Below are positions 24,362 to 35,363 of a stretch of 44,718 bases of DNA, piece by piece. The notes beneath the pieces were generated by a model. That model worked only from the letters and a program-made list of their open reading frames with translations, was not told the DNA's origin and did not search any database. Position 1 is the first letter of the stretch. Every line of letters begins with the position of its first letter. The position numbers and the translations under genes were made by a program. Source of the stretch: an uncultured Prevotella sp. (GTDB lineage Bacteria; Bacteroidota; Bacteroidia; Bacteroidales; Bacteroidaceae); assembly GCA_905235905.1 (NCBI GenBank), contig CAJONO010000093.1:1-44718 (forward strand). Direction: 5' to 3'.

Positions 24362-25465
24362 ATGGAAAAGACAAAGTTTACATTCGACAATGTGGTGCGT
24401 GGCCTGCTCAGTGCAACGGTCGTGGTGGGCATCGTGATGCTGCTCAATCGTCTGAGCAGTGTGTTGCTGCCCTTCTTCGTGGCGTGGTTAGTGGCCTACC
24501 TGCTTTTCCCGTTAGTCAAGTTTTTTCAGTACACCTGTCGCTTGCGGTTCCGCCTTGTAAGCATCGTCTGTACGCTGGCAATTGTCTTCGCCGTGCTCAC
24601 GGGATGCTTTCTGCTGATTGTTCCGCCCATCATTGAGGAGGGTGCCCGGGTGAAAGACCTGGTTTTCGCCTACTTGGAAGGCTATGCCTCGACGAGCAGC
24701 GTGCCGGGACTTATCCAGGAATGGCTGCATGAGCATGCCGACATCGAGCAACTGAAAGCCATTGTGACACAGGACGGCTTTATTGATGCCGTGAAAGAGA
24801 CCATGCCGAAGCTCTGGAACGTGATTGCCCAGACGGTGAGCCTGCTCGGCAGCCTGCTTTCGCTCACGATGATTCTGCTCTACACCATTTTCATTCTCAT
24901 CGACTACGAGGAAATAACGCAGGGATGGGCACAGCTGCTGCCCGAACGCTATCGCGGCTTTGCCAAACAGCTTGTGGGCGACGTCGAGGACAGCATGAAC
25001 CGGTACTTCCGCGGACAGGGTGTCATTGCCTTTATCGTGGGTGTGCTGTTTTCCATTGGCTTCCTCATCATCGACTTCCCTATGGCCATTGGCCTCGGCA
25101 TGTTCATTGGTTTGCTCAACATGGTGCCCTACCTGCAGACGCTGGGCTTCCTTCCCTGCATAATCCTGGCACTGGCCAAAAGCGCCGAGACGGGACAGAA
25201 CTTCTGGATGATTATGCTGTTGGTGCTGATTGTCTTCGGCGTGGTGCAAGCGATTCAAGACGGCTTTCTCACCCCGAAAATCATGGGACAGGTTACCGGT
25301 CTCAATGCAGCCATCATCCTTCTCTCGCTCTCCATCTGGGGGTCTCTGCTCGGCATGCTCGGCATGATTATCGCCCTGCCGCTCACCACCCTCCTTATCA
25401 GCTACTACCAGCGCTATGTTATTAACCGGGGCAGACAGCAAGTCGCCGAAGCACCTTCGGCATAA
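24362..25465 (+). CDS. AI-2E family transporter
   Basis: 367-residue membrane protein of the AI-2 exporter-like superfamily: an N-terminal helix pair (LLSATVVVGIVMLLNRLSSVLLPFFVAWLVAYLLFPL), a central soluble part (residues about 100-150), and a C-terminal four-helix part with GQGVIAFIVGVLFSIGFLIIDFPMAIGLGMFIGLLNMVPYLQTLGFLP and PKIMGQVTGLNAAIILLSLSIWGSLLGMLGMIIALPLTTL. Substrate unknown; members include Na+/H+ antiporters. Start at the ATG at 24362; an in-frame TTG at 24344 is less likely. Confidence 0.85.
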   Translation: MEKTKFTFDNVVRGLLSATVVVGIVMLLNRLSSVLLPFFVAWLVAYLLFPLVKFFQYTCRLRFRLVSIVCTLAIVFAVLTGCFLLIVPPIIEEGARVKDLVFAYLEGYASTSSVPGLIQEWLHEHADIEQLKAIVTQDGFIDAVKETMPKLWNVIAQTVSLLGSLLSLTMILLYTIFILIDYEEITQGWAQLLPERYRGFAKQLVGDVEDSMNRYFRGQGVIAFIVGVLFSIGFLIIDFPMAIGLGMFIGLLNMVPYLQTLGFLPCIILALAKSAETGQNFWMIMLLVLIVFGVVQAIQDGFLTPKIMGQVTGLNAAIILLSLSIWGSLLGMLGMIIALPLTTLLISYYQRYVINRGRQQVAEAPSA

Positions 25466-25509
25466 CAAGTCCCCCCTGTCTCAGACGACTGCGCCGCCTG
25501 CCACGCCAG

Positions 25510-26109
25510 TCAGGCCTGCAACATCAGCTCTATCTTATGTTCCTTGGCCATGCGACGCAGGTTGATAAGTGCATAGCGCATGCGTCCCAGCGAAGTATTG
25601 ATGCTCACGCCCGTCAGCTCGGCTATTTCCTTGAACGACAGCTGCTGGAAGAAGCGCATGTAGACCACCTCACGCTGCGGAGCCGGCAGGGCGTTCATCA
25701 GCTTCTTCACGTCCAAGAGCACCTGTTCGTTGATAAGTTCCGTCTCGCGATAGGTATCCATCACCGAGACACCTTTCAGGTTGCTCAGGTCGTTGTCCTC
25801 GGTAGGCTCCACGATATTCTCGTTCCGCTGCGCACGATACCAGTCCATAATCACGTTATGGGCAATGCGTGTCAGCCAGAACTGGAACTTGCCTGAATCT
25901 GTGTACTGGCCGTTCTGTAGCTTGGTAATCACCTTCACGAATGTCTCTTGGAAGATGTCATCAGCCTTGTCATGGTCGCGAACCACGAACATGATATAGG
26001 TAAATAACTTTTCTTGCGTACGGGCTAATAACTCGTCGAAAGCCTTATTATCTCCTCCTACGTAAAGCAGTGCCAACGCTTCGTCGGTCACACCTTCAAA
26101 TTTCTTCAT
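25510..26109 (-). CDS. ECF-type RNA polymerase sigma factor
   Basis: 199 residues. Region 2: FDELLARTQEKLFTYIMFVVRDHDKADDIFQETFVKVIT and FQFWLTRIAHNVIMDWYRAQ; region 4: LPAPQREVVYMRFFQQLSFKEIAELTGVSINTSLGRMRYALINLRRM, a complete helix-turn-helix. No anti-sigma gene is adjacent, unlike SusCD-linked ECF factors, so a stand-alone, broadly conserved regulator is more likely. It converges on the AI-2E gene (44 bp gap). Confidence 0.92.
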   Translation of the reverse strand: MKKFEGVTDEALALLYVGGDNKAFDELLARTQEKLFTYIMFVVRDHDKADDIFQETFVKVITKLQNGQYTDSGKFQFWLTRIAHNVIMDWYRAQRNENIVEPTEDNDLSNLKGVSVMDTYRETELINEQVLLDVKKLMNALPAPQREVVYMRFFQQLSFKEIAELTGVSINTSLGRMRYALINLRRMAKEHKIELMLQA

Positions 26110-26196
26110 ATTCCTTCAATATTTGTTATGAAGTAAATTTCTCGTCGATAGGCAATAAAGTTTTAAATTTTGAGTTATTAATTAAATTATCGGTTG

Positions 26197-26227
26197 CAAA
26201 AGTAGGTAAAAAAATTATAACTGCCAA
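26197..26227 (-). promoter_or_regulatory. Promoter of the ECF sigma factor gene
   Basis: Minus-strand TACTTTTG at 26197-26204 with TTG at 26225-26227 (spacing 20), giving a leader of about 80 nt. The rest of the 478-bp gap to glnS holds the candidate sRNA at 26325-26417 and the glnS promoter. Confidence 0.6.
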
Positions 26228-26324
26228 ACTTTTTTCCATTTTTGTTGAAGAAAATGTGCTTTTCGTTGAATTTTCTTCGATTTTCGGGTCTATGTCTGAA
26301 TAGTACCTGCTTTTCACCATCCCT

Positions 26325-26417
26325 AAAAAAGAAAAAGGACCCGTACTTCACAGTAGGAATCCTCATTTCAATAGGTATTAGTCTTTTTTAAGGTAAAAAG
26401 ATTGTATTCAGGATAAC
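26325..26417 (-). ncRNA. Candidate small RNA between sigma factor gene and glnS
   Basis: A minus-strand promoter (TACCTTTG at 26423-26430, TTG at 26451-26453) predicts a transcript starting near 26417. About 55-80 nt downstream is a textbook terminator: a stem formed by 26336-26363 (AGGA/TCCT closing pairs, loop TGTGAA) followed by TTTTTCTTTTTT. No open reading frame fits between. The unit would give an RNA of roughly 93 nt, antisense to nothing. I do not recognise a known family. Confidence 0.5.
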
Positions 26418-26547
26418 GGGTGCAAAGGTAGTTGATTTATGTCAATTGTGCAAATTTTTTATATGTTTTTTTTTGCATATTATAGCTTTTTTCCTAAAAA
26501 TGAGCATAAAAATGGGTTGTTTTATCCCATATCCTGAATCTTTTTTG

Positions 26548-26555
26548 TAACTTTG
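26548..26555 (+). promoter_or_regulatory. -7 box of glnS
   Basis: TAACTTTG 32 bp before the glnS ATG. No clear -33 TTG at the normal spacing. Confidence 0.5.
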
Positions 26556-26587
26556 CACACAAAATTGTACATTATAAAAAAAAGAGT

Positions 26588-28390
<1,803 letters not shown>

Positions 28391-28396
<6 letters not shown>

Positions 28397-28446
28397 AAAA
28401 TTGAAAAATTGAAAAATTGAAAAATTGAAAAGTTGAAAAGTTGAAA
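28391..28446 (+). repeat. TGAAAAAT 8-bp tandem repeat between glnS and the TPR gene
   Basis: Units of TGAAAAAT followed by TGAAAAGT run from the glnS stop codon to the start of the TPR gene. The last unit supplies the TTG used as that gene's likely start codon. Confidence 0.9.
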
Positions 28447-29886
28447 ACGGGCGACGATTATTTTGACAGTCAGGAATTCCAGGACATGCTCTCGGAATAC
28501 GAAACGGCGGTGAACACGGGGCAACCCGTGTTCCTCGACGCCGACGAACTGTCGGAGATAGCCGACTTCTACCAGATGCAAGGCCAGACGGACGAGGCCG
28601 AGGCGGCTATCCGATTGGCCCTGAGCCTGTCGCCCGGTGCCATCGCCCCACTCACCTACCGCATACACGAAGCCCTCTACCATGGCGACGTAGAGACGGC
28701 CAAGCACTACTTCAATCAGATTACCGAGACCGACGAGCCAGACTACGTCTACGACAAGGCGGAAATACTCATAGCCGAAGACAAGGCGGAAGAGGCCGAC
28801 CTCTTCCTGCGCGAGAACTTCAAGACCGTGCCGCCAGAGGAATATCAGGACTACGTCATCGATGTGGCCCACCTCTATCAGGACTACGGCTACAGCGACA
28901 TGGCAATGCAGTGGCTCAGCCGCTCCAAGCCCGAGGACACGCCCGACTTCAAGGAACTCATGGCCCACACACTCTTCGGACTGGGCAAGTACAAGGATTC
29001 AGAGAAGCTATTCAACGAGCTCATCGATACCGACCCCTACCAGAAGCGCTACTGGAACGCACTGGCCTCGGCACAGTTCATGAGCGAGGACTACAGCGCG
29101 TCGGTGCAGAGCAGCGAGTATGCCATAGCCATAGACCCACAGGATGCCGAGGGACTTATAGCCAAGGCCAACGGTCTCTTCCGGCTGGGCAACTACGAGG
29201 AGGCACTGAAGTACTACCGCCGCTACTCCGAGCACGAACCCGACGACGAGTTTGCCTATCTGCACCAAGGCACCTGCCTCATCAACCTGAACAGGAACGA
29301 AGAGGCCATCGGCATACTCACCCTGGCCCTTGAGAAAGCCACGGCATTTGCCGAGGAGAATGCCGAGGACGTGTCGCCCTACCTGCCCGACATCTACCAG
29401 GAACTGAGCTTCGCCTACAGCGAGACGGGCAACGCCGACAAGGCCATAGAGTGCCTCGACAAGACCGATGCCTTAGACTGCGACCATTCTGGCATCGGCG
29501 TCGTCAAGGGCCACATCATGCTTGCCGCCAGTCGTTTCAAGGAAGCCACGCACTACTTCCACCAGGCATTAGAAGAGAGCGAAGACACCCCGCAGACACT
29601 GTTGCGAATCATTGTCTCGCTCTACGACAACAAGTATGTCGAGGAAGCCTACAAGATGTTCCGTATGTTCTTCAAGGAAGCGGGCTGCGACCTCAACGAC
29701 GGCTATGCCTACATGGCCCTCTGCTGCTACGACCTGGATAAGTACGACGAGTTCCTGCACTATCTGAAAATGGCCTGCAAGCGCAATCCCAAGGAGTGCC
29801 GCATGGTGCTCGGCCACCTCTTTCCAGAAGGCATGGACCCCCGCAACTACTACGACTATATCAAGGAAAAAATGAGAAACCAATAA
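28441..29886 (+). CDS. Tetratricopeptide-repeat protein
   Basis: 481 residues of helical repeats with TPR consensus positions, for example FRLGNYEEALKYYRRYSEHEPDD, HQGTCLINLNRNEEAIGILTLALEKA, FAYSETGNADKAIECLDKTD and AASRFKEATHYFHQALEE. No signal peptide or membrane helix, so it is cytoplasmic. The likely start is TTG at 28441, from the last unit of an 8-bp repeat; the first in-frame ATG (residue 16, 28486) would cut into the conserved-looking N-terminus. It is 44 bp after glnS and 16 bp before the DedA gene. Function unknown. Confidence 0.85.
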   Translation: MKTGDDYFDSQEFQDMLSEYETAVNTGQPVFLDADELSEIADFYQMQGQTDEAEAAIRLALSLSPGAIAPLTYRIHEALYHGDVETAKHYFNQITETDEPDYVYDKAEILIAEDKAEEADLFLRENFKTVPPEEYQDYVIDVAHLYQDYGYSDMAMQWLSRSKPEDTPDFKELMAHTLFGLGKYKDSEKLFNELIDTDPYQKRYWNALASAQFMSEDYSASVQSSEYAIAIDPQDAEGLIAKANGLFRLGNYEEALKYYRRYSEHEPDDEFAYLHQGTCLINLNRNEEAIGILTLALEKATAFAEENAEDVSPYLPDIYQELSFAYSETGNADKAIECLDKTDALDCDHSGIGVVKGHIMLAASRFKEATHYFHQALEESEDTPQTLLRIIVSLYDNKYVEEAYKMFRMFFKEAGCDLNDGYAYMALCCYDLDKYDEFLHYLKMACKRNPKECRMVLGHLFPEGMDPRNYYDYIKEKMRNQ

Positions 29887-29902
29887 TCTTCACAAGATTC
29901 AA

Positions 29903-30520
29903 ATGAACTGGATATCATCCCTTTTAGGAAACCTGAACTACGGCACCATCCTGCTGCTCATGCTACTCGAGAGCACCGTCATACCCGTACCCTCAGAACT
30001 GGTTGTGGCCCCTGCCGCCTATCATGCCGCCGGCGGAAGCCTTAACGTGGTGCTCGTGGTGCTCTTTGCCACCATCGGAGCCGACCTCGGTGCCAGCATC
30101 AACTATTTCGTGGCACTCTACGTGGGGCGGCCCGTCATCTACCGCTTTGCCAACAGCCGTTGGGGAAAGCTGTGCCTGCTCAACCAGGAGAAGGTGGAAA
30201 AGAGCGAGCGCTATTTCGACGACCACGGCATCGTGGCCACACTCACCGGCCGACTTATTCCCGGCATACGCCATCTCATCTCGCTCCCCGCCGGCCTGGC
30301 CCGCATGAACTACTGGAAGTTCCTGCTCTACACCACTATCGGTGCCGGCTGCTGGCACTCTATTCTGGCCGCTATGGGATGGTATCTGCATGCCATCGTG
30401 CCCGAAGACCAGCTGGAGCAAACCATCACCCAGTATAACCACTACATTGTGGCCGCCATCCTCGCCATCGTTGTCTTCGCCATTGTCTGGTATGCCGTGA
30501 AGAAGGTGAAGAAAGCGTAG
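29903..30520 (+). CDS. DedA/SNARE-associated-family membrane protein
   Basis: 205 residues with four to five hydrophobic helices. DedA hallmarks: LLLESTVIPVPSELVVAPAAY with the conserved Glu and Pro, FATIGADLGASINYFVALYVGR, and FDDHGIVATLTGRLIPGIRHLISLPAGLARMNYWKFLLYTTIGAG with the conserved G-R-x(3)-P-x-R. DedA proteins help recycle undecaprenyl phosphate or other lipids across the membrane (family knowledge). Likely last gene of the glnS-TPR-dedA run. Confidence 0.9.
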   Translation: MNWISSLLGNLNYGTILLLMLLESTVIPVPSELVVAPAAYHAAGGSLNVVLVVLFATIGADLGASINYFVALYVGRPVIYRFANSRWGKLCLLNQEKVEKSERYFDDHGIVATLTGRLIPGIRHLISLPAGLARMNYWKFLLYTTIGAGCWHSILAAMGWYLHAIVPEDQLEQTITQYNHYIVAAILAIVVFAIVWYAVKKVKKA

Positions 30521-30534
30521 AAGTTGCAGTCTTG

Positions 30535-30699
30535 CAGTACGGACGCAGTACTTCAGTATCCGTACTCCAGTACTTTGGCTTCCGTACTCCAGTACTTCAG
30601 CATCCGTACTACAGTACTTTGGCATCAGAACTGTGATGCTGTGGAATGAAACAAACTTTGGAATGATACAAACTGTCCTTATGTCGAAGGAACTGTCCT
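30535..30699. repeat. Intergenic array in 11-bp register (locus 3)
   Basis: CAGTAC begins at 30535, 30546, 30568, 30590 and 30612; the units between (TATCCGTACTC, CTTCCGTACTC, CATCCGTACTA) keep the exact 11-bp step. The register continues, more loosely, through units such as TGATGCTGTGG and AATGAAACAAA to about 30699. It lies between the converging DedA and NhaC genes and encodes the last residues (RTVPST) of NhaC. Confidence 0.85.
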
Positions 30700-32133
30700 T
30701 TTAATCTTCCAGCCGATGGCGGCAACGAGGACGGTCATCACGGGGCTGATGATATTGAAAAAGCAATAGGGAAGATAGGCAATGGTGGCCACGCCGAGCA
30801 CAGTGCTCTGCGTCATGCCGCAGGTGTTCCAGGGCACGAGGACGCTGGTCACGGTGGCCGAGTCCTCGGCAGTGCGGCTCAGCAGTCGCGGCTCGTAGCC
30901 CTGTTGACGGTAGACGTTCTGGAACATGTTGGCCGTCAGGACGATGCTGATAAATTGGTCGCCCGTGGTGATGTTCAGGAAGAGCCCCGTGCCCGCCGTC
31001 GACGACACTAGTCCCACACGACTGCGCACCCAGCCGATAACCACACGGGTAATGCTCTCGATCATGCCGCTGGCCACCATCACGGCTCCGAAGCACATGG
31101 CACAGACAATGAGCCAGATGGTGTTGAGCATGCCCGTCATGCCCCCCGTAGCCACCAGCTCGTTCAGTTCGGCACTGCCCGTTTCTACAGCCGTCGCGCC
31201 ATAATAGGTAATGGCCAGTCCCTTGATCAGGGCCGATGGCGCAGACAGCGACGGGTCGGCGGCTATCTGCATGAGGATATGGGGCTGCAGAATGACGGCG
31301 GTGACGCCTGCCATCAGGGCCGATAGGAAGAGCACCACCAACGACGGCACACGGCGCACAATGAGCAGTGCCGTGAGCACAGGCACCAAGAGCGTCCACA
31401 GTGAGATATGATAGGTAGCTGCCAAGCCCTCAGTGTATTGGCCTACGTGTACCACGCTCTCGTCACCCTGCCCCAGCCCCATGAGGGCAAAAATAACAAG
31501 AGTCAGGGCAAAGGCGGGCATCGTGGTGAGCATCATATAGCGTATGTGGGTGAAGAGGTCGACACCCGTGGTCGACGAGGCCAGGATGGTGGTGTCGCTC
31601 AGCGGCGACATCTTGTCGCCGAAATAAGCCCCCGAGATGATGGCTCCGGCAGCAATGGCCTCATTGATGCCTAACGCATGGCCTATTCCCAAAAGGGCCA
31701 CGCCGATGGTGGCGATGGTAGTCCACGAACTGCCGGAAAGCAGCGACACCAAGGCACAGATGATGCAGGCGCAGACGAGGAAGAACTGGGGCGAGAGAAG
31801 CTGAATGCCGTAGTAGATCAGGGTGGGCACGATGCCGCTCACCATCCACGAGCCAGAAAGCATGCCCACGGCCAGGAGTATGAGAATAGTGATGGCTACG
31901 CCGCCCATCGTCTTGGCTATCTGCTTCTCGAAGACGTGCCACGGCACCCTATAGAATACCATCGACACAAACACGCAGACGGCCATGCCCATAATAAGTG
32001 CCACCTGACTGCCACCACTGAGCGAGTCGCTGCCAAAGAGCATAATGACCACGGCCAGCAGGCCAATGAGCACCACCAGCGGAATGGCGGCTACGAGCGG
32101 ATGGGGCTGGGGCCGAAGACGGTTGTCACTCAT
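30679..32133 (-). CDS. NhaC-family Na+/H+ antiporter
   Basis: 484 residues with about twelve membrane helices. NhaC-like motifs: GSSWTTIATIGVALLGIGHALGI, AAGAIISGAYFGDKMSPLSDTTILASSTTGVDLFTHIRYM, and GDQFISIVLTANMFQNVYRQQGYEPRLLSRTAEDSATVTSVLVPWNTCG. Exchanges sodium for protons, perhaps with an organic acid pair in some members. The extreme C-terminus is encoded by the 11-bp-register array. Confidence 0.92.
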   Translation of the reverse strand: MSDNRLRPQPHPLVAAIPLVVLIGLLAVVIMLFGSDSLSGGSQVALIMGMAVCVFVSMVFYRVPWHVFEKQIAKTMGGVAITILILLAVGMLSGSWMVSGIVPTLIYYGIQLLSPQFFLVCACIICALVSLLSGSSWTTIATIGVALLGIGHALGINEAIAAGAIISGAYFGDKMSPLSDTTILASSTTGVDLFTHIRYMMLTTMPAFALTLVIFALMGLGQGDESVVHVGQYTEGLAATYHISLWTLLVPVLTALLIVRRVPSLVVLFLSALMAGVTAVILQPHILMQIAADPSLSAPSALIKGLAITYYGATAVETGSAELNELVATGGMTGMLNTIWLIVCAMCFGAVMVASGMIESITRVVIGWVRSRVGLVSSTAGTGLFLNITTGDQFISIVLTANMFQNVYRQQGYEPRLLSRTAEDSATVTSVLVPWNTCGMTQSTVLGVATIAYLPYCFFNIISPVMTVLVAAIGWKIKRTVPST

Positions 32134-32171
32134 AATTGTGATTGGCTACGGTAAGCCAACAGTTTTTCCTG

Positions 32172-32201
32172 CAAAGGTAACACAAAAAGAGTGAAACACA
32201 A
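32172..32201 (-). promoter_or_regulatory. Promoter of the NhaC gene
   Basis: Minus-strand TACCTTTG at 32172-32179 and TTG at 32199-32201, spacing 19. Confidence 0.7.
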
Positions 32202-32301
32202 AATTATTCAATACTTTTTCTCTCCCGACATAGGGAGAGAAAGGACAGAAAGACAGAAAGGACATAGGGACAGAAGGACGTGGAAACGACGACAAAACCC
32301 C

Positions 32302-32341
32302 AAAAAAGAATCGGGAAGAGCCTCTACCCTCCCCGATTTCT
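32302..32341 (-). terminator. Rho-independent terminator after the T9SS-type cargo gene
   Basis: AATCGGG (32309-32315) pairs with CCCGATT (32333-32339); on the minus strand the stem is followed by CTTTTTTGGGG. It starts about 25 bp past the stop of the 937-aa gene. A second small hairpin (CTCTCCC/GGGAGAG, near 32220) lies further on, in purine-rich sequence with no gene. Confidence 0.75.
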
Positions 32342-32364
32342 CAGTTTGCACTATGTTTTTCCGA

Positions 32365-35178
32365 TTACTTAATCACGAACTTCTTGCCATTGCGGATGTA
32401 CAGGCCCTTGACAGGAGCGCTGACACGGACACCACTGAGGGTGTAGATGGCAGCAGAGCCTGCTACAGAATGTGATGTCTGATGAATTCCATTATCAATG
32501 GGGCCTTCGGCCGTAGAAGCATACTTGTACACCTTCATGTTATCGAACCAACAACGACGATCCTTGTTGTTGTAGTTAGAATACACAGCAAACTTCACAA
32601 TCTTGTTGTCCTCAAGCGTTGGCATCGGCACGGCAACACCCATGTTCGATGTACCATTACAAGTAACACCACCCTGCAACGACTGTGCCTTGTAGTCTAC
32701 AATCAGGTCAATAGAAGACTTATAGGTATCCACGCAAATATTCTCATTTGCGATGTTACCAATATTGGGGTTACACCAGCCCACGACATCCATACCCGTA
32801 TTCTCTTCGTTGTTGAAGTCATTGAAACCTGCTGCACCGTCATATCTGCTTAAGCTAAATCCTGCAACCTTTTCGTCGGCGGCATTGCGCAGTTCAATAT
32901 AGGCATATTTGGTTATAAGTTTGCCAAACCACATATCGAAATTGAAACGTAGCACGTCGTTGTCTGTCGGTAAATCACCCTCGGCAATAGTCACTGTAGG
33001 AGCAGTTGCACTGGTGGCCTGACCTACACGCAGTACGCCGTCGAGCACTCCTTCGCCTGCACCGATTTCGAAGTTGGTAGTCGAATTGCTCTTTTCAACA
33101 TCAACGATGGTTGCCGGGAAGAACATCTCACCAGTAGCACCCTTAATAACATAACCGTCAACATCATCTTTCTGAGCTTCCTCAAAGTTGTTGGCGAAGT
33201 CAATATCAATGATAGGAGTGAGCACGGCACTTGCCTTGAAAGCCTCAACAGCAGCAGCCAGTTCCTCTCGTATTGCTGTCATACGAGCAAGGTCTTCTTC
33301 CATTCTTGCATCGTTGGTGTTGGCATAAACGTCATCATAAACAGCTTGAGCCGCGTCGATAACTTGCTGGAATGGAGCCTTGTCTCCTTGCGAGTTCATA
33401 TCGTCATCACGCACTGCAATAGCACTCTTGATGTCAGCAGCAAGGTCTGAAATAGGCTTGTTGGTTGCCGTCACGTAGTTAATGGCATTCTGATAGCCAC
33501 GAACCACCTGATAGGTTAAAAGAGCACCCTCTTCATTATATTCGGTAACGCCCTGATAGAGAGCCCAGTCATTCAGCTCGTCGGTCGTTGCCACGCCAGC
33601 GTCAGTACCATCGTCTTTTAGCCATCCCATACTGATAACAGCATTGTAGTAAGGATCCCACCTATCGAGAGCATTCTGTAGCGAATCCTGTGCCCAAGGA
33701 TAGTTCTTCTTATCTGCCTGTAAAGCAAGCACGTTATTACGATTGGTTGTTGCAGCGTTCCACTGGGCAATAAAAGCATTCCATGCTTCGGTGTGAGCAA
33801 TCTTTTCCTCCAAGTTCTCACCCTCGGTAAAGCTACGTATTTCAAAATTAGTAATATTGAACAGACCGCCCTCGGTGGTTCCTTCCCACCAGAAGCCAGC
33901 CTCGAAAGATTCACCTTCTTTCAGAGTTGCCACAGCGTAAAGTCTTACGTATTTTGAACCTACGATTGTTCCCACATCGACAGTGTCACTACCTACAAAA
34001 GCCTTCACTCCAGCCTCCAACGTATAGTTGGGGTTATACTTACCATCCTGATAAGCATTCATCATGTCGGCAGCAATGAAATATTTTCCAGCAGGAATAG
34101 TTGCATTGGCCAATACAACAGAACCTGGGCCAGGGCCATTCTGTCCGGCCTGAATAGCTTTCTGCAAATAAGGCAGTCCCTGCTTTCCGTTGGGGCCATT
34201 GATAATGTTGTTACTTGCATCACGATATACGCCATGCTGCCAGTTGTCACCATAAAACTTGAAGCCTCCAATTTGTTGTCCATTCGTTATCTGCCCACGA
34301 TTATACTTGGGCATGTCCTCTAAATCTTCTACGTACCTAAAGTAGGAATTGGCAGTGAGATTCTTTGTGGTTGCATCGAGATAGTTAACGAAGGCCTCTT
34401 CCAGACCTGCCATCATGCCCTCGGCCATACTCTGGTCTTCTAACTGGCCTTCCTCAATCTGAGAATTGATAGCCTCAATAATCTGAGCCAATTCATCATG
34501 GTAATCAGCAGCAGCTTCTACATTGAAGTTGGCATCATCCTGCAGCTTCTGAATAAAAGCGATTCTTTCCTGAGCCAGACGTGTGTCGTAGACCTCTTCA
34601 ACCTTCTGTACTGCGAAGTTGGTAAACTGAGTCCCATCGACCACGTTGTTGATTTTCAGCACCAGATATTCCTTCTCAACCGAGACGACGACCGTGTCGA
34701 CAATCTGCGTCCATGTGCTGGCTGCAAAGGTCTGTGCTTCAGAAACCTGACGGGTAACGGTCTGCGAGCCGTCTTCGTTGGCAAAGAAGCTCACGAAGTT
34801 GTTTTGGCCGGCAGTAATCGACGTTGATGACGTAGACGAATTAACCCAATAGGAAATGGCATAGATACCCGTGGAAAGCTCCCAGCTGTTGCAGAGTGCG
34901 GTGCCCTCGTCGGTGGTAGCGCCCTGGCTCTGCATGGCATTCTCACCATTGGGGCCAACGTTGGTCACTACGGTCCAGTTGGAGGTTAGGGCACCAGCGT
35001 TCTCGTTTTTCCAACCCTCGGTACCATCGCCCTGATTGAAAGCACCGTTAGTCACCAGGTTTTCGCCTGTCACTTTCAGCTTGGCATTGGGCGTATAGAC
35101 ATAATCGCCTATGTTTGCGGCAGAAGCTCCTACTGCAAACAGCGCAACCAAGCATTGCATAAGTAGTCTTTTTTTCAT
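32365..35178 (-). CDS. Large secreted protein with type IX secretion-like C-terminal tail
   Basis: 937 residues. Signal peptide MKKRLLMQCLVALFAVGASA; then a beta-rich, carbohydrate-binding-like module (ENLVTNGAFNQGDGTEGWKNENAG, residues about 38-195), a helical stretch (about 200-290), a second beta-rich module (about 290-465), long helices with FIVAR-like spacing (about 465-665), and a third beta-rich module (about 670-880). The final part, IYTLSGVRVSAPVKGLYIRNGKKFVIK, is the Prevotella form of the T9SS sorting tail (G-[LI]-Y-I-x-N-G-K-K). No catalytic motif seen. Likely surface-attached and glycan-binding; the ligand is unknown. Confidence 0.75.
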   Translation of the reverse strand: MKKRLLMQCLVALFAVGASAANIGDYVYTPNAKLKVTGENLVTNGAFNQGDGTEGWKNENAGALTSNWTVVTNVGPNGENAMQSQGATTDEGTALCNSWELSTGIYAISYWVNSSTSSTSITAGQNNFVSFFANEDGSQTVTRQVSEAQTFAASTWTQIVDTVVVSVEKEYLVLKINNVVDGTQFTNFAVQKVEEVYDTRLAQERIAFIQKLQDDANFNVEAAADYHDELAQIIEAINSQIEEGQLEDQSMAEGMMAGLEEAFVNYLDATTKNLTANSYFRYVEDLEDMPKYNRGQITNGQQIGGFKFYGDNWQHGVYRDASNNIINGPNGKQGLPYLQKAIQAGQNGPGPGSVVLANATIPAGKYFIAADMMNAYQDGKYNPNYTLEAGVKAFVGSDTVDVGTIVGSKYVRLYAVATLKEGESFEAGFWWEGTTEGGLFNITNFEIRSFTEGENLEEKIAHTEAWNAFIAQWNAATTNRNNVLALQADKKNYPWAQDSLQNALDRWDPYYNAVISMGWLKDDGTDAGVATTDELNDWALYQGVTEYNEEGALLTYQVVRGYQNAINYVTATNKPISDLAADIKSAIAVRDDDMNSQGDKAPFQQVIDAAQAVYDDVYANTNDARMEEDLARMTAIREELAAAVEAFKASAVLTPIIDIDFANNFEEAQKDDVDGYVIKGATGEMFFPATIVDVEKSNSTTNFEIGAGEGVLDGVLRVGQATSATAPTVTIAEGDLPTDNDVLRFNFDMWFGKLITKYAYIELRNAADEKVAGFSLSRYDGAAGFNDFNNEENTGMDVVGWCNPNIGNIANENICVDTYKSSIDLIVDYKAQSLQGGVTCNGTSNMGVAVPMPTLEDNKIVKFAVYSNYNNKDRRCWFDNMKVYKYASTAEGPIDNGIHQTSHSVAGSAAIYTLSGVRVSAPVKGLYIRNGKKFVIK

Positions 35179-35255
35179 AAAAGTAATTAATTGGTTATTA
35201 ATAAAAATGATGATGTTTCATCGAATCGATTTGACGTTTATGAGTAGTTCGGGTG

Positions 35256-35286
35256 CAAAGGTACGGTTTTTCTGAATATGGAGCAA
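35256..35286 (-). promoter_or_regulatory. Promoter of the secreted 937-aa protein gene
   Basis: Minus-strand TACCTTTG at 35256-35263, TTG at 35284-35286 (spacing 20). The leader is about 70 nt, longer than most here. Confidence 0.6.
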
Positions 35287-35363
35287 GAAAAAGCGACCTT
35301 GATTTTTGGCAATCGTCCTATGTTTTTGAGATTAGAGGCATTTCCTTTAGCTATCGGGCTCGG

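Noticed and set aside
32210..32300. Fifth 11-bp-register array
   Set aside because: The purine-rich GGACAGAAAG words here recur at about 15-16 bp with slips and do not keep an 11-bp step.
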